Positions 12,300 through 23,935 are shown, counted from the stretch's first letter. The stretch is 64,000 bases of DNA from Rhinopithecus roxellana (GCF_007565055.1 NC_044552.1:144457358-144521357); one strand, 5' to 3'. Made by a program: numbers and translations. Notes: generated by a model from the letters alone, not told the origin.

Positions 12300-12745
12300 A
12301 GGGACAGCTTTTTTTCTGCGCTACATTGTCTGGAGCGTCAGCCAGAAAGACTTCTGAGGCTGAGAATTGGAGCAGAGAGGGTGAGGGGAGCTGCTTCCAA
12401 AGTGGCCTCTTCATTTGCATGTCTGGTGCATGGGCTAGGGTGAGTTGAAGGCTGGCTTGACTGGGACTGTGGACAGAACACCAACGAGTCATTTCTCCAT
12501 GTAGTTTGAGTTACTTGTGGTGCAGAGGCTAGGTTTTGAGTGGCAGCGTACAAAAAAGAGAGCTCCAAGAGGACAGGTAAAAGCCACACAGCCTTTTCTG
12601 ACCTAGCCTCAGGGATCACCACCTGACCCATGGCACCAGGGGTCAGAGAAATTACAAACCCAACCAGATCCACAGGGAAGGGATGTGGACCCCATCTGCT
12701 AGTAGGAGGAGTGGCGAAGAATTTTTAGGCCATGTTTAAAACTGT
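12300..12745 (+). repeat. Old dispersed repeat, family not named
   Basis: Stretches such as AAAGTGGCCTCTTCATTTGC, TCTCCATGTAG and TGACCTAGCCTCAGG, then GGAGGAGTGGC, recur in my memory as one mammalian repeat. I cannot assign the family. Open frames here (12283-12673, minus) are not supported as genes. Confidence 0.4.
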
Positions 12746-13369
12746 CATGTACGATAGTAGCAAGCGGCCCTTTTTCCTTCACCCTTTTCATCAGAATTGC
12801 ATTTGGGGGCTAACTATCAAAACCACAACAGTAACAGCTATAATGAGCTATATTTTTAAAACATGAAACAAGATAAAAGACAATTTGTAAAATAAAAATA
12901 ATATTGTTGCTGGGTAGTTTTGCCACTTTGAATGTGGTAATGGGTCTGAGAGGGCAAAGAAGGAGTAGAGAAAATATTAAATTCAAATTATTTACTCAGG
13001 ACAACAGTCAAGGCAAACCCATGCAGGACACAGCATAGGCCATTGCTGGACAGGTTTGTACTCTTCTCCTTGTCCACTCTGCTAACAGTGGAGGTTCAGG
13101 TGGTCAGAGCCTGAGCTGCTACAGACACTCCTCAGCTTCTCACCTAAACCCTATCTTTAGTCTTACAGTCAGCAGTCATTTGTCTGTTTCTCTTATACTA
13201 GTCTTTGGGTAAAAATGTGTTCTATAAAGATAGATAGTTACAAAATTCCAGGAGACTGGATTGAGGGAACTGTGATTAGAGTCTTCTTCAGTCTTGCTGT
13301 CTGGGCCCCTGGAGTTGATAACCCTTTTGTACTTCATAGTACTTTGTTACTGCTGGAGGCAGTGGTTGT
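12746..13369. other. No recognisable feature
   Basis: Intergenic sequence. No gene or repeat recognised. Confidence 0.45.
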
Positions 13370-13718
13370 CTTAGTCAGAGCAGGTTGCTATAACAAATTG
13401 CCATAGACTTAACAAGTGTTTGGTTGGGTGACTTTAACAGCAAACATTTATTTTCCACATTTGTAAAGGCTGGGAAGTCCAAGATCAAGCAGTGTAGGGT
13501 GTCTGGTAAGGACACTCTTCTTGTTTGGAGAGGGCATCTTCTTGTATCCTCCCATGGTGGAAAACAGAGAGACACTCCTCTTTCATAAGGGCACATATTG
13601 CATCATGAGGTCCCCCCTTCATGATTGAATCAAACCTAATCACCTCCAGATACCATCACATTGGGGATTAGGATTTCAGCATATATTTTGAGGGAATACA
13701 AATATTCAATCCATAAGA
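13370..13718 (-). mobile_element. MLT1-type (ERVL-MaLR) LTR
   Basis: A reversed MLT1 LTR. It starts TGTCTTAGTCAG, then GCTATAACAAATTGCCATAG, CTTAACA, GGTTGGGTG, CATAAGGGCAC, and ends TTCAATCCATAAGA. It is a solo LTR; no internal sequence adjoins it. Confidence 0.75.
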
Positions 13719-13969
13719 GTGGTGATGGTGGTATTTAGCCCAGTGTTTTAATGGTGGTAGAAGTGGTGGGTCTGATCCCCTTTTTCATGCTGGTTATAGA
13801 TAAATATTCCAGAGAACTAAGGACCACTCTTTCGCCCACCCCACTTCCTTTGCCTTGCTACCCTCCTCTAACCAGGAAAACTCAATGCTGTTCTTGGTCC
13901 GTATACATGGAGAGCTAATGGAAGGAGTCATAACTATGTATATTCATGATTCAAAAGTTTATGATTTAT

Positions 13970-14180
13970 ATGAATTCCAGCTCTGGCCTTTGCTTTGGTT
14001 ATTACCTTGTACAACAGTTTTCCTATCTCAACCTGTTTCTCTACTGTTTTCCTTTCTGAAAATTGGTGAGAAAAGTATTTTAAATGATGGTTGTGTAGTT
14101 TAAGTGAAATTATACATGTAAAGTGCTTAGCATATTATAAATATGCAGGAAGTCAGTACATATTAACTGTTCTTAGCTAC
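13970..14180 (+). repeat. MIR SINE fragment
   Basis: A plus-strand MIR with CCAGCTCTGGC, CTTGTACAAC, TTTTCCTTTCTG, ACATGTAAAGTGCTTAGC and a diverged tail. Confidence 0.6.
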
Positions 14181-17100
14181 TATGACTCCAGTCCCAGCTG
14201 GAACTGATGATTTTAACTTTTCCCTCTCCCATTATACATAATCACAAGTTTGAAACTTTATTTCTCCCCTAGAGCCATATCATTTCATTGCTTCATCTCT
14301 GATTGCCTCTGAATTTACAGAGAGTATTTTTCTCTGAGGGTTACTCAGACATTCCCAAAGCTCACAACTGCCTTAGAGTCTTAGAGTCCTGAGTTGCAGG
14401 ATGTAACTTCTCAACATCTCCTTTCTTCTCCACCCAACTTCCACTCCCTACATACACATAACATGGAATGTGGCACATAAGAAGAGATGTTGGCCTGGCA
14501 TTTTAAAGCTTACCCTCCTAACAGCCCTCATCAAGAGCTACCACTCCCCTGCCAGCATTCCCCTCAAAAGGGCCCATGTATGGTAGAGATGCTTTCTCAG
14601 TGATTCACACCACGGACACCTGGGAACCAGATCAGAACTTACTCTGCTGATACAGTCTCCTATTCAAACAACAACACATCAGAGTCCACACTTATCAAGG
14701 ACAAGTAATGAACAAGATGATCCCTCAGAGCCATGCCTGTTCGAATTGCCCATGATGATAACATTTTTAATATTCATGAGCTATGGCCAGTGGTGCCCTG
14801 GAGCCCAGTTGCACAGGTTTACAAGAGCCAGTTACTAACTTCTCAGGATTTTCGTGAGTCAGTCATTAAATAAAGCCATTATAGAAGGTTAAATTATATA
14901 TACTTATAATCAAATGAATTATGAAAAATATAACAATGTACAACTATCATGTATCCACAATAATTTAAAATAAAAAATTAAAAAGCAAAGATAACAAATA
15001 CCCCCAAATTCATCATATCCTAATTATTTAACTACATTTTCCTGTTGTCTATGCCTTTGAGGTTCCTTATGTCTAGTATATCTGTATGGAAGGAATAATA
15101 TATGCTGATGTGCTATTGTGTATCTCTTCACAACTCTGCAATCAGTGATGTTATGTTGGTAGCTTTAAATTGGCCATGGTGGCTACCAATCAGAGCTTGA
15201 TTTACTCTTTTTCTGATAGTCTAGACATAAGAATGTGATGACAAACATGTTAATAATGCAGATTAAACTTATATGTCTGGTGCCATTACAGTGTGAAGAG
15301 CACAAAAATATTGAGGACTGTTCTCCCAGTATTTGAAGCAAAGGAGTTGCTCACATCATTGACACACTAAAAATTCTGGCACACATATTTATTTTTCATT
15401 TCACTTTTGTCTTACTCATTAATGCCTGTAAAAATATCAAACAACATTCGTATCAGAACTACCTTCATTTATCAATTGCAACCACAGGTTGGCTACATAA
15501 GGATAACAATTTCAGCAAATATCAGCTACAGCATTCTATGAAAATCAATTTATAATAAAGAATATGTGTATTTTATTATTTTTGTCAGTTGTATGCTATA
15601 CACATGAATAAATATAATATACATATAAATAAATAAAATTTGTGATAAACTTTTGTACATATATGTATGTATACTTTGTTTCTTTGTTTTCAGAAAGCCT
15701 GTTGTGAAACATTTACTAGACACCACAGATGCAATGACATTTTCTATTAGTTCCTTATGGGATGGTCAGACAAAGCTTAGAGAATGTGTAGAGGATTCCA
15801 GAATTCCCAAGGTATTGATCTTAACGTCTTCAAATACTTGTGATGGCCTCTTTGCCTTATAGCATGACTATGATGTAATGAAGCTGATTTGATAAAAACA
15901 GCCTACAGCTCTTGCTTACCATAAGGAAGAAGCCCTGGTTTCAGGATACAACCAAAGCTCCAGGAGGCACCAGTTTCTCAGCATCTGCCTTTCTGCCTTC
16001 TTTTTGGTGAAGCATTAGGAAAAAGCAGCAAAGATTCTTTGCAGGATGTCCTAGGGAAAGAAGGTGCTGGATCTTCTGTCTCCCAATAACTCATTAGGCC
16101 AGACCCAGTGACACAAGCAGCTGTTCTTGCTCCCAATATGAGGATGCAAAGAACCTAGTAAGTTCCATGTGATCTGAGATCGTGTCTGATGTAAGCCCAA
16201 GGTATAAGAAGAGACAGGGCTACAAGTGAGTGGACAAAGGTTCTCAGGTGCATCTGATCTCCTCAGTAACCTGGCCAACATGAGTAATAACAACCCCTGG
16301 AGATGCAAAGGACAGCCCAGAATGATCCAGCAGTCAAATGAGATGGCAACAAAAAGCCCGGGAAAGCTAAATTTATGTCGTCAAAAAAAGGAGACCCGGA
16401 AGGACATGGCTATATTCTATACATTCTTTCAAGGTGCCAATAAAAATACAAAAAGAGAATTGTTGGTAGCATGGGTTAGTGGGAAAAAATGGAGATAGCA
16501 TTTGATGCAAAGAAAGAAAACCTTTGTTTTTGATTATGGAAAATACTTTAGGGATAAGTAATTCATAAGCTGTCTTCTAAGGTAAATAGGTTAAGAGTCT
16601 TTTTTAATGAATATTAAATAATGGGTTAAAGGATTACATAACCCTAGGAAAATTATAATGTGGAACTTTCAAAGTGAATGATGCTTTTACAGGAAAAGTT
16701 TTAATATGATTCTATGCCAATAAGTTATATAAATATGTAAGCTAATATTAAAACTCTAACTTTATTTCATAGACTCATTGGTCTATGATCATATTTTTCC
16801 TAAGGACATTGTTTGCACAATAGAAATCCGCATTTCCTGTTTCCTATTTCTCATGATGACAAGCTCATCGTATATGATTTCATTGAATCACCTAACTGGG
16901 AGTACAGACTGGATTTCATTATGATTGTTTGGGTTGTAGGATATTAGATTTTTACTCAGTAACTACATATCTTAAAAGGAACACCATATTTAATGTCATG
17001 TACATTTACAATTTCTAAAACTGTGTGTTTCAGAAGACTCTCTGAAAGGGTATACCTATTTCTAAGACTTGCAAATAGGCACCTTGTTCCCAAATGGAAA

Positions 17101-17695
17101 CTAGTAATACGTTTAATGATTTTTAAACAATTTGTTACAAATTAGCCTCTTTATTTTAATTTTGAATGTGAAAGTTATCATGAATTTCTTTAGGAAAAAT
17201 GGTTCAGATTGAAAACATTTAAACCCAGGTTCTAGTTTCAGCTAAAATGAGAAATTTGTTTAATTCTCTCAACACACAGAAGTAGAAGGCGTTGGAGAAG
17301 CAGGCTGGCACTTCACAGACCTTTCTATACCACAAACTGGAATGTTTGCAGAATATCAGTATCGTCCCTGCTGTAGTGGATGTAGTGGAGCTTGTCAGAT
17401 GAACTTCCAGAGCCCATTCATTTGCCCTTTATGACTTAAACCCCACCATCAAAACCAGAATGCTGCCTTTGCTATACAACCAGTCCTGGCATGAGAGACT
17501 TGACACTCTTTCTTAGCAATCCTTATTTAAACGTGTTCTTATTTTGTCTAATCTAAATCTTAGATGACATGTTTTATACTTAATTATTTGGCTTTATCCA
17601 CATGAGCTATGTAAAGAAAAATTATTTATTCCTTGCTTAACATTTCTTCCTGTATTTGAACTTCACCAATCTGTCTTTTCTGAAGAGGAATAGTG
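14181..17695. other. Unassigned stretch with one probable old repeat
   Basis: About 3.5 kb without a recognisable gene. The part from about 14770 to 15560 (CAGTTGCACAGGTTTACAAG, TTTCCTGTTGTCTATGCC) resembles an old DNA-transposon-like repeat I cannot name. AT-rich simple sequence lies at 15590-15665. The rest shows nothing I can identify. Confidence 0.35.
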
Positions 17696-18241
17696 TGATG
17701 GTTAATTTCATGTGTCAACTTGAGTAAATGGTGGGAGGGGGATAGAGGGGTGTTGTTTTTGGGTGTGCCTGTGAGAGTGTTTCTGGATGAGACCAGCATT
17801 TGAATGGGTAGACTCAGTAAAGTACTTTCACAATGACATTTCAGTCAATGATGGACAACATATACAATGGTGGTCCCATAAGATTAAAATGCAGCTGAAA
17901 ATTTCCTATTGCCTGGTGACATTGTAGCCATCATAAGGTCGTAGCACAATTGCTTTTCTAAAAACTTATTAAAAATAAAGTTGAATGTGAAACAACGTCA
18001 GGCAGGTCCTTCAGGAGGAATTCCAGAAAAAGACTTTGTTATAGGAGATGACAGCTCCATGTCTGTTACTGCCCTTGAAAACCTTCCAGTGGGGTAAGAT
18101 GTGGAGGTGGAAGACAATGATATCGATGATTCTGAATCTGTGCATGCCTAGGCAAATGTATGTGTTTGTGTTTTAGTTTTTAACAAAACAATTTTAAAGT
18201 AAAAAAAAAATTTTTTTTTAACTTAAAAATAGAAAAAATAA

Positions 18242-18541
18242 GGCCAGGTGAGTTGGCTCACACCTGTAATCCCAGCACTTTGGGAGGCCGAGACAGTCAG
18301 ATCACAAGGTCAGGAGATAGAGACCATCCTGGCTAATACAGTGAAACCCCGTCTTTACTAAAAAATACAAAAAATTAGCCGGGTGTGGTGGCGAGCCCCT
18401 GTAGTCCCAGCTACTCAGGAGGCTGAGGTAGGAGAATGGCGTGAACCCGGGAGGCAGAGCTTGCAGTGAGCCGAGATCACACCACTGTACTCCAACCTTG
18501 GTGACAGAGCAAGACTCTGTCTCAAAAAAAAAAAAAAAAAA
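18242..18541 (+). mobile_element. AluS/Y element inside Tigger2
   Basis: A plus-strand full-length Alu from GGCCAGGTGAGTTGGC to an A tail at about 18523-18541. A 14-bp repeat, AAAAATAGAAAAAA, lies just before it (18225-18238) and again after the neighbouring L1 (19421-19434). This fits an Alu insertion whose tail later received the L1. Confidence 0.93.
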
Positions 18542-19190
18542 GGATCCAGTTTCAGCTTTCTACTTATGGCTAGCCAATTTTCCCAGCACCATTTATTAAA
18601 TAGGGAATCCTTTCCCCATTTCTTGTTTCTCTCAGGTTTGTCAAAGATCAGATGGCTGTAGATGTGTGGTATTATTTCTGAGGACTCTGTTCTGTTCCAT
18701 TGGTCTATATCTCTGTTTAGGTACCAGTACCATGTTGTTTTGGTTACTTTAGCCTTGTAGTATAGTTTGAAGTCAGGTAGCGTGACGCCTCCAGCTTTGT
18801 CCTTTTGACTTAGGATTGTCTTGGCAATGCGGGCTCTTTTTTGGTTCCATATGAACTTTAAAGCAGTTTTTTCCAATTCTGTGAAGAAACTCATTGGTAG
18901 CTTGATGGGGATGGCATTGAATATATAAATAACCTTGGGCAGTATGGCCATTTTCACAATATTGATTCTTCCTATCCATGAGCATGGTATGTTCTTCCAT
19001 TTGTTTGTGTCCTCTTTGATTTCACTGAGCAGTGGTTTGTAGTTCTCCTTGAAGAGGTCCTTGACATCCCTTGTCAGTTGGATTCCTAGGTATTTGATTC
19101 TCTTTGAAGCAATTGTGAATGGAAGTTCATTCATGATTTGGTTCTCTGTTTGTCTGTTACTGGTGTATAAGACTGCTTGCGATTTTTGCA
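18542..19190 (-). pseudogene. L1 ORF2 fragment (RT thumb region)
   Basis: An open stretch of ORF2 encoding, in part, ASKRIKYLGIQLTRDVKD, PCSWIGRINIVKMAILPK and SRKLKLDPF. The fragment has no start or stop of its own. The apparent 299-codon frame (18415-19314) is a chance fusion of L1 3' UTR, ORF2 and Alu, not a gene. The sequence is close to its counterpart at 60320-60970. Confidence 0.9.
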
Positions 19191-19420
19191 CATTGGGGGG
19201 AGGGGGGAGGGATTGCATTGGGGAGTTATACATGATATAAATGATGAATTGATGGGTGCTGATGAGTTGATGGGTGCAGCACACCAACATGGCACAAGTA
19301 TACATATGTAACAAACCTGCATGTTATGCACATGCACCCTAGAACTTGAAGTATAATAAAAATAAATAAATAAATAAAAGAAAAAAAAAAGAAAGAAAAG
19401 AAAAAGAAAAAATAAGAATA
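18542..19420 (+). mobile_element. Twin-primed, 5'-inverted young L1 in an Alu tail
   Basis: Bases 18542 to about 19190 are L1 ORF2 read on the minus strand. From about 19191 the sequence switches to the plus-strand L1 3' UTR, with the doubled TGATGGGTGC motif, CCCTAGAACTTGAAGTATAA and an A-rich tail to about 19420. That head-to-head form marks twin priming. The 3' UTR is of the same Old World monkey type as the L1 at 59099. The Alu poly(A) directly abuts the inverted end. Confidence 0.88.
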
Positions 19421-20331
19421 AAAAATAGAAAAAAGAGAATAGGATATAAAGAAAGAAAATACAAACAGCTGTACGATATGTTCATATTTTAAATTAAGTG
19501 TTATTACAAAAGAGTAAGAAAGTTAACAAAATTTGAAAAGTAAAAATGTTACAGTAAGCTAAGGTTAATTTATTATTGAATAAAGAAAACTTTTTTTAGA
19601 AATGTAGTGAAGTTTAAGTGTACTGTGTTTATAAACTCCACAGTAGTGTACAGTAATGTCCTAGGCCTTCTCACTCACTGACTCACCCAAAGCAACTTTC
19701 AGTCTTGCAAGCTCTATTTATTGTAAGTGTTCTATAAGGTATATTATTTTTATCTTTTATAACTTTTTTTCCTGTATCTTTTCTATATTTATATATGTTT
19801 AGATACATGAATACTTACACTTGTGCCACAATTGCCTACAACATTCAGTACAGTGACATGTCATACAGGCTTGCAGCCTAGGAACAATAGGCTATCCCAT
19901 ATAGCCTAGGTGTGTAGCAGGCTATACCATCTAAGTTTGGGTAAGTACACTCTATGATGTTTGTGCAATGATGAAATTGTCTAACAATGCATTTCTCAGA
20001 TAGTATCCTCATGGTTAAGCAATACATGACTATAGATCATCCTCCCAAATGTGGGCAGGCATTATCCAGTTCACTGAGGGCCTGAATACAGCAAATGGTA
20101 GAGGGTGAGGAATTTGCTCCTTTTTTCCTACCTGCCTGCTTGAGCTGAAACATCTCTTCTTCTTCTGCCTTTCAACTATGATTTCCCATGATTAGTTTCC
20201 CAGGTTCTCAGGCCTTGGAACTCAGACTGAATTACACCAGCAGCTTGCCTGGATCTCCAGCTTGCAGTTGGCAGATCATGAGATTTCTCAGCCTCCATAA
20301 TGATGTGAGCCAATTCCTCATGGTAAGTCTC

Positions 20332-20490
20332 CATATAGATAGATGGATAGATAGATGATAGACAGATGATTAGATAGATTACAGACAGATAGATAGATGA
20401 TAGATGGATAGATAGATGATAGATGGATAGATAGATGAGAGACAGATGGATACATAGATGATAGACAGATGGATAGATGATGATAGGCGT
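20332..20490 (+). repeat. (GATA)n-type microsatellite
   Basis: About 160 bp of GATA units with GACA and GGAT variants (ATAGATAGATGATAGACAGA and similar). It follows the right end of the old LTR-like repeat. Confidence 0.95.
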
Positions 20491-20845
20491 CTTCTTGACA
20501 ATTGCATGGGATAGGCCTAACAGTCTCAGTGGGTGTACTGAGGACCATTTACAAAGCCTTCACTTGAGCCGTTTCCATGTTTCACAGAAGTCCTAAAGTT
20601 TAGTTGCTTAGGGACTTAATTTATTTCATGTGAGCCTAACATTAGCTGTGTCACTGTAGGTTAGAGCCTTAGACAACCTCAGAACCAGTCTCCAAACAGT
20701 GAATGTCAAAATTATCTTTTAATTGTAAAATATGGAATATCAACTCCCAATAAATTATTCAACTCACCACAGTTAAATTTTCTTTAAGCCCACAGGTGTT
20801 ATCTACATCAGGCACATGGTACATGGCCAAGCCAAAGTTGAACTA
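20491..20845. other. No recognisable feature
   Basis: Intergenic sequence. Nothing I can assign. Confidence 0.45.
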
Positions 20846-20935
20846 TTAGGTTGGTGCAAAAGTAATTGCAATTAATTGAAGGTTTTGCCATTAATTTCAA
20901 TGATAAAAACTGCAATTCCTTTTGCACCAATCTAA
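20846..20935 (+). mobile_element. MADE1 mariner MITE (miR-548-like hairpin)
   Basis: A near-complete palindromic MADE1. The left arm is TTAGGTTGGTGCAAAAGTAA (20846-20865); the right arm ends TTTTGCACCAATCTAA. A target TA (20844-20845) is at the left; the right one has changed. MADE1 hairpins gave rise to the miR-548 family in primates. Whether this copy is transcribed or processed cannot be judged here. Confidence 0.9.
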
Positions 20936-21751
20936 CAGATTAAGAGATCACTGAAAGCGACCTAAGATAAAACTTGAAATAAGTAGTTCCCCTGTATTCC
21001 TATTCACAGGAAGATAATGAACTTCTTCACAACTCCCAACAATGTGTAGTGTTACGTAAAGTGAAATTCTAGCAAGGACCAAGGCCATGAGTCATTGTCT
21101 GAATTCCACCAAGCTATATTTGCAGTCTCAGAGAGCATTTTTACTTGAGATGCCATACTGCCTAACCAAAAGGAACTGGTAAGCATCTAAGGCAAATGCT
21201 AGAAAAGTTTGTAGTGAGTATTCAAATCATCATTATTTAAAACAGCAACAATCCCTTCCCATCTATTCAGAACACCTTTTGTTTATTTAAGGTGTAACAT
21301 GTTGAAGGAAGTCTGGTCATGAGGGCTTCTCAACAGCAATAAAATAAATTGATGTAAAGTTCTTTTCAAAAACTTTTTGGAAGAACATGTAACAATACTT
21401 ATTGAATACAACAGGCACAGTTGAGGGCACAGAGCAAAAAAAAAGTGGGGGGGAATCTTTACTGTTTCTCATGTTTGCCTTTCCTTCTCTTTCTTGGGCA
21501 GATTTCATAGTTTCTCTGGTGCCTTTCACATAATAATAAACAGTATCATCTTGTAAGATAAACAGACTAGTTCTGTCTAACATCAAACTTCACTCTTAAC
21601 CAATTTAAAGTTTTTCTGCCTCCTGACCTGAGCCTGCAGAAAGGAAGGGACAGGCCCTGCCTCACCTCGGAACAATTTCTTCACCGTCCTCCTTCCTTCC
21701 TCCTTCCATCTCACTATGCTCTCTGGTGTTTGGGAGGAGGGGAAACAGAAG
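20936..21751. other. No recognisable feature
   Basis: Intergenic sequence. No gene or repeat recognised. Confidence 0.45.
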
Positions 21752-21766
21752 AAAGAAGGAAGGAGG

Positions 21767-22072
21767 GCCAGATGCGGTGACTCATGCTGTAATCCCAACA
21801 CTTTGGGAGGCCAAGGAGGGTGGACCATTTGAAGTCAGGAGTTCGAGACCAGCCTGGTCAATGTGGTGAAACTCTGTCTCTATCCAAAAATATTTTAAAA
21901 ATTAGCCAGACGTGGTGGTGTGCACCTATAATCCCAGCTACTCGGAAGGCTGAGGCACAAGAATCACTTGAACCCAGGAGGCAGAGTTTGCAGTGAGCTG
22001 AGATCGTGCCATTACACTTCAGTCTGGGCAAAGGGTGAGACTCTGTCTGAAAAAAAATAAAAAGAAGAAGAA
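21767..22072 (+). mobile_element. AluS-class element
   Basis: A plus-strand Alu from GCCAGATGCGGTGACTCATG to an A-rich, AAG-containing tail. The perfect 15-bp target-site duplication AAAGAAGGAAGGAGG lies at 21752-21766 and 22073-22087. Confidence 0.93.
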
Positions 22073-22090
22073 AAAGAAGGAAGGAGGGAA

Positions 22091-22699
22091 ATGGTTCCCT
22101 TAACTAGTATCATAACAAACTATCCCCACAAAGTCCTCTGTTCCACTGTTGGTTCTTTCTTTCCTGGGTCAATTCCAAAAACCCTTTGGCCCCCTCTTTA
22201 CAGAGACTTCTCACAGCTAGTCTCTGTGACCTATGTGGTCTCTGGCTGGACCCCTAGCCAAACCGCTCATTCCTCCTGCCAGTGTTTGCCCCAGGTAGGC
22301 TCTCTCTGCTGGGGTCCTTCCTGGGATCAGACAGCCCATTGGAGTGGGACCCGTTTCAAGCCTGACCCTTGCTTTGTTCTTCTTCTGGCTCTCAGGAAAA
22401 TACCCAGCCTCTTTGCCTGCCAAATCAGAAAACGCAAGTGGCCCTCTCCTTTCATGTTGCCATCAGGGGCAATGTCAGCTAGCTTCTCACCTTTGCCCTT
22501 TCCAGGTAAGAACCAGACACAATCTCTGAAACTCCAGCTTAGGAGGCATAGTTCAAGTTCTCCAAGAACCTTCTCTCCATTCTTTGCTCTGATCCTAGGG
22601 TCATGCCTGAATAGTTCTCCAAGAACCTTCTCTCCATTCTTTGCTTTGATCCTAGGGTCATCCCCGAATGGCATGGGGCCCCCAAGTTTTGCATCCTAA
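22091..22699 (+). other. 202-codon open frame, exon-like signals, not a supported gene
   Basis: This is the longest open frame outside recognised repeats (ATG at 22091). I recognise no domain. It spans splice-like motifs: pyrimidine tract plus TTACAG near 22202, CCCCAGGTAGG near 22292, TGGCTCTCAG near 22396 and TTTCCAGGTAAGA near 22505. Its C-terminal part holds a 19-residue repeat caused by a 57-bp tandem duplication. It could be a non-coding transcript exon, old retroviral sequence or chance. Confidence 0.2.
22556..22669 (+). repeat. 57-bp tandem duplication (two units)
   Basis: Units 22556-22612 and 22613-22669 both read GTTCTCCAAGAACCTTCTCT from near their start, and differ at only a few positions. 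The unit is a multiple of three, so the open frame stays open across both copies. Confidence 0.93.
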
Positions 22700-23844
22700 T
22701 GTACAGGGCATGAGAAGACTGAGATGGCAGTCTCTTCCCTGGAAGACATCCCTCTCAACTTAAAGAGCATCTCTGTAGGCCCTCAGCTACCCTCTTGGTG
22801 GGCTAGCAAGCAATCCAATACCATCCTCTCCCAGTGAGGGCAATACAGCCAGCCAGTCACGTATCTCAAGGAAATCCTCATCTTCTGGATACATCAAGCA
22901 CCCTCTTTAGAACGTGGGGTATTTACCACTTATTGTTCTTAGTTCTGAGGCCTCAACCACAAGCAAACCAGCAAGAATAGTCTCATTTGCCATCCTGTTA
23001 CAAACGTTTGCTCGATTCAGGCCCACCTTCCATTGTCTATCCCTCCGGAGGATCTGCTCAGAGTCTGTTTTCTCATCACGTGGCTCACCTTCATCTCCAA
23101 TGACCTGAGGTTGAAAGCAATGTTTTTGAATGCCAGCCACATTCTTTCATGGCTGCTAGAAAGACACCACAGGTCATAGCCAGCCTGTGGCACACTTACC
23201 AATCTGATTTAAAAAAAAAAAAAAAGTGGGTGAGTGCCCACTACCCTTAGCTCGAAAACAGAGCTACTTTCCTTAAAAATCTGGAAATATGCCCCAGCAA
23301 TGTTGAGGCTGCTGGCAGAGGTGAAAAGACCAATTCCCAAAACATAAAATGGTGGGTAAAACCAACTTATCAAGCATTCGCCAAGGGAAATTCTACTTTC
23401 CATAAATGTATAATAAATACAAGAGGAAGGGAGAGAGACATACACAGTGGGGGAGGAAAGAGACTGGGCAATGGTAAAATGAGATTTTTGGAGGGAGGCA
23501 AAGTGAGGACTCTTTTAAAAAAACACAACCATCCTTAAACTTGATCAGAAAAGCTAAGTGAGGAAGGAAGTTGTGTGCACACCTGCTTAGGCAAGGCAAT
23601 ACTTTGAAAATAATGAGCCAGAATTTTTTTCGGCCAGAAATGGAACTCACCAAAAATAAAGTGAGAAATATTTTAAATCTTGTCGATTATGATAAATACA
23701 TTCACTTTCACGTAATTTGATTTTTTTAAAATAATTTCAAAGGCAGAGCAGAATTGGTTGATGGTGAACTGACCTAGCTTGAATACTATAGGTAAGAGTC
23801 TGACATCTGGGATGATTTTACTCAAACATTCTCAATGAAATCAT
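22700..23844. other. Unassigned sequence
   Basis: I identify no gene or repeat. An A(15) run lies near 23211-23225. Confidence 0.4.
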
Positions 23845-23935
23845 GTATTGAATTCTCCAGTTGAGTTCCTACCACGTGCAAGGCACAGTATCAGTGGAGG
23901 AGACAATTAAGCAAAATACAAATGCTATAAACATC
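23845..23935 (-). repeat. L2 LINE 3' end fragment
   Basis: TTGAGTTCCTACCACGTGCA, then AGGCACAGTATCAGTGG, fits a reversed diverged L2 3' end. Confidence 0.45.

Larger units (their letters stand above)
17825..20032 (+). mobile_element. Tigger2-type DNA transposon, interrupted
   Basis: A TcMar-Tigger element. The left end has ATTTCAGTCAATGATGGACA and GGTGGTCCCATAAGATTA. The right end has TTGCCTAC, CATATAGCCTAGGTGTGTAG, TACACTCTATGATGTT and CATGACTA. The left end is shortened. The target TA is present on both sides (17823-17824, 20033-20034), as expected of this superfamily. Internal sequence such as CCTTCAGGAGGAATTCCAGA and GATGTGGAGGTGGAAGACAA belongs to the degraded 3' part of the element. 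An Alu and an L1 sit inside it. Confidence 0.8.
17696..20335 (+). mobile_element. LTR-like old repeat, split by Tigger2
   Basis: The left part (17696-17822) begins TGTGATGGTTAATTTCATGT and CAACTTGAG. The right part (20035-20335) continues with CTCCCAAATGTGGGCAGGC, GGCCTGAATACAGCAAA, CCTCCATAATGATGTGAGCC and a tail. In intact copies that I remember, these join without a gap at GTAAAG-AGATT-CCTCCC. So this is one older repeat interrupted exactly at the Tigger2 insertion. I am unsure of the family name. Confidence 0.65.

Noticed and set aside
18415..19314. 299-codon frame that might look like a fusion gene
   Set aside because: It is L1 3' UTR, inverted ORF2 and an Alu read through in one frame.
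22556..22669. Possible CRISPR-like direct repeat
   Set aside because: Only two adjacent units with no spacers, in a primate genome. It is a simple tandem duplication.
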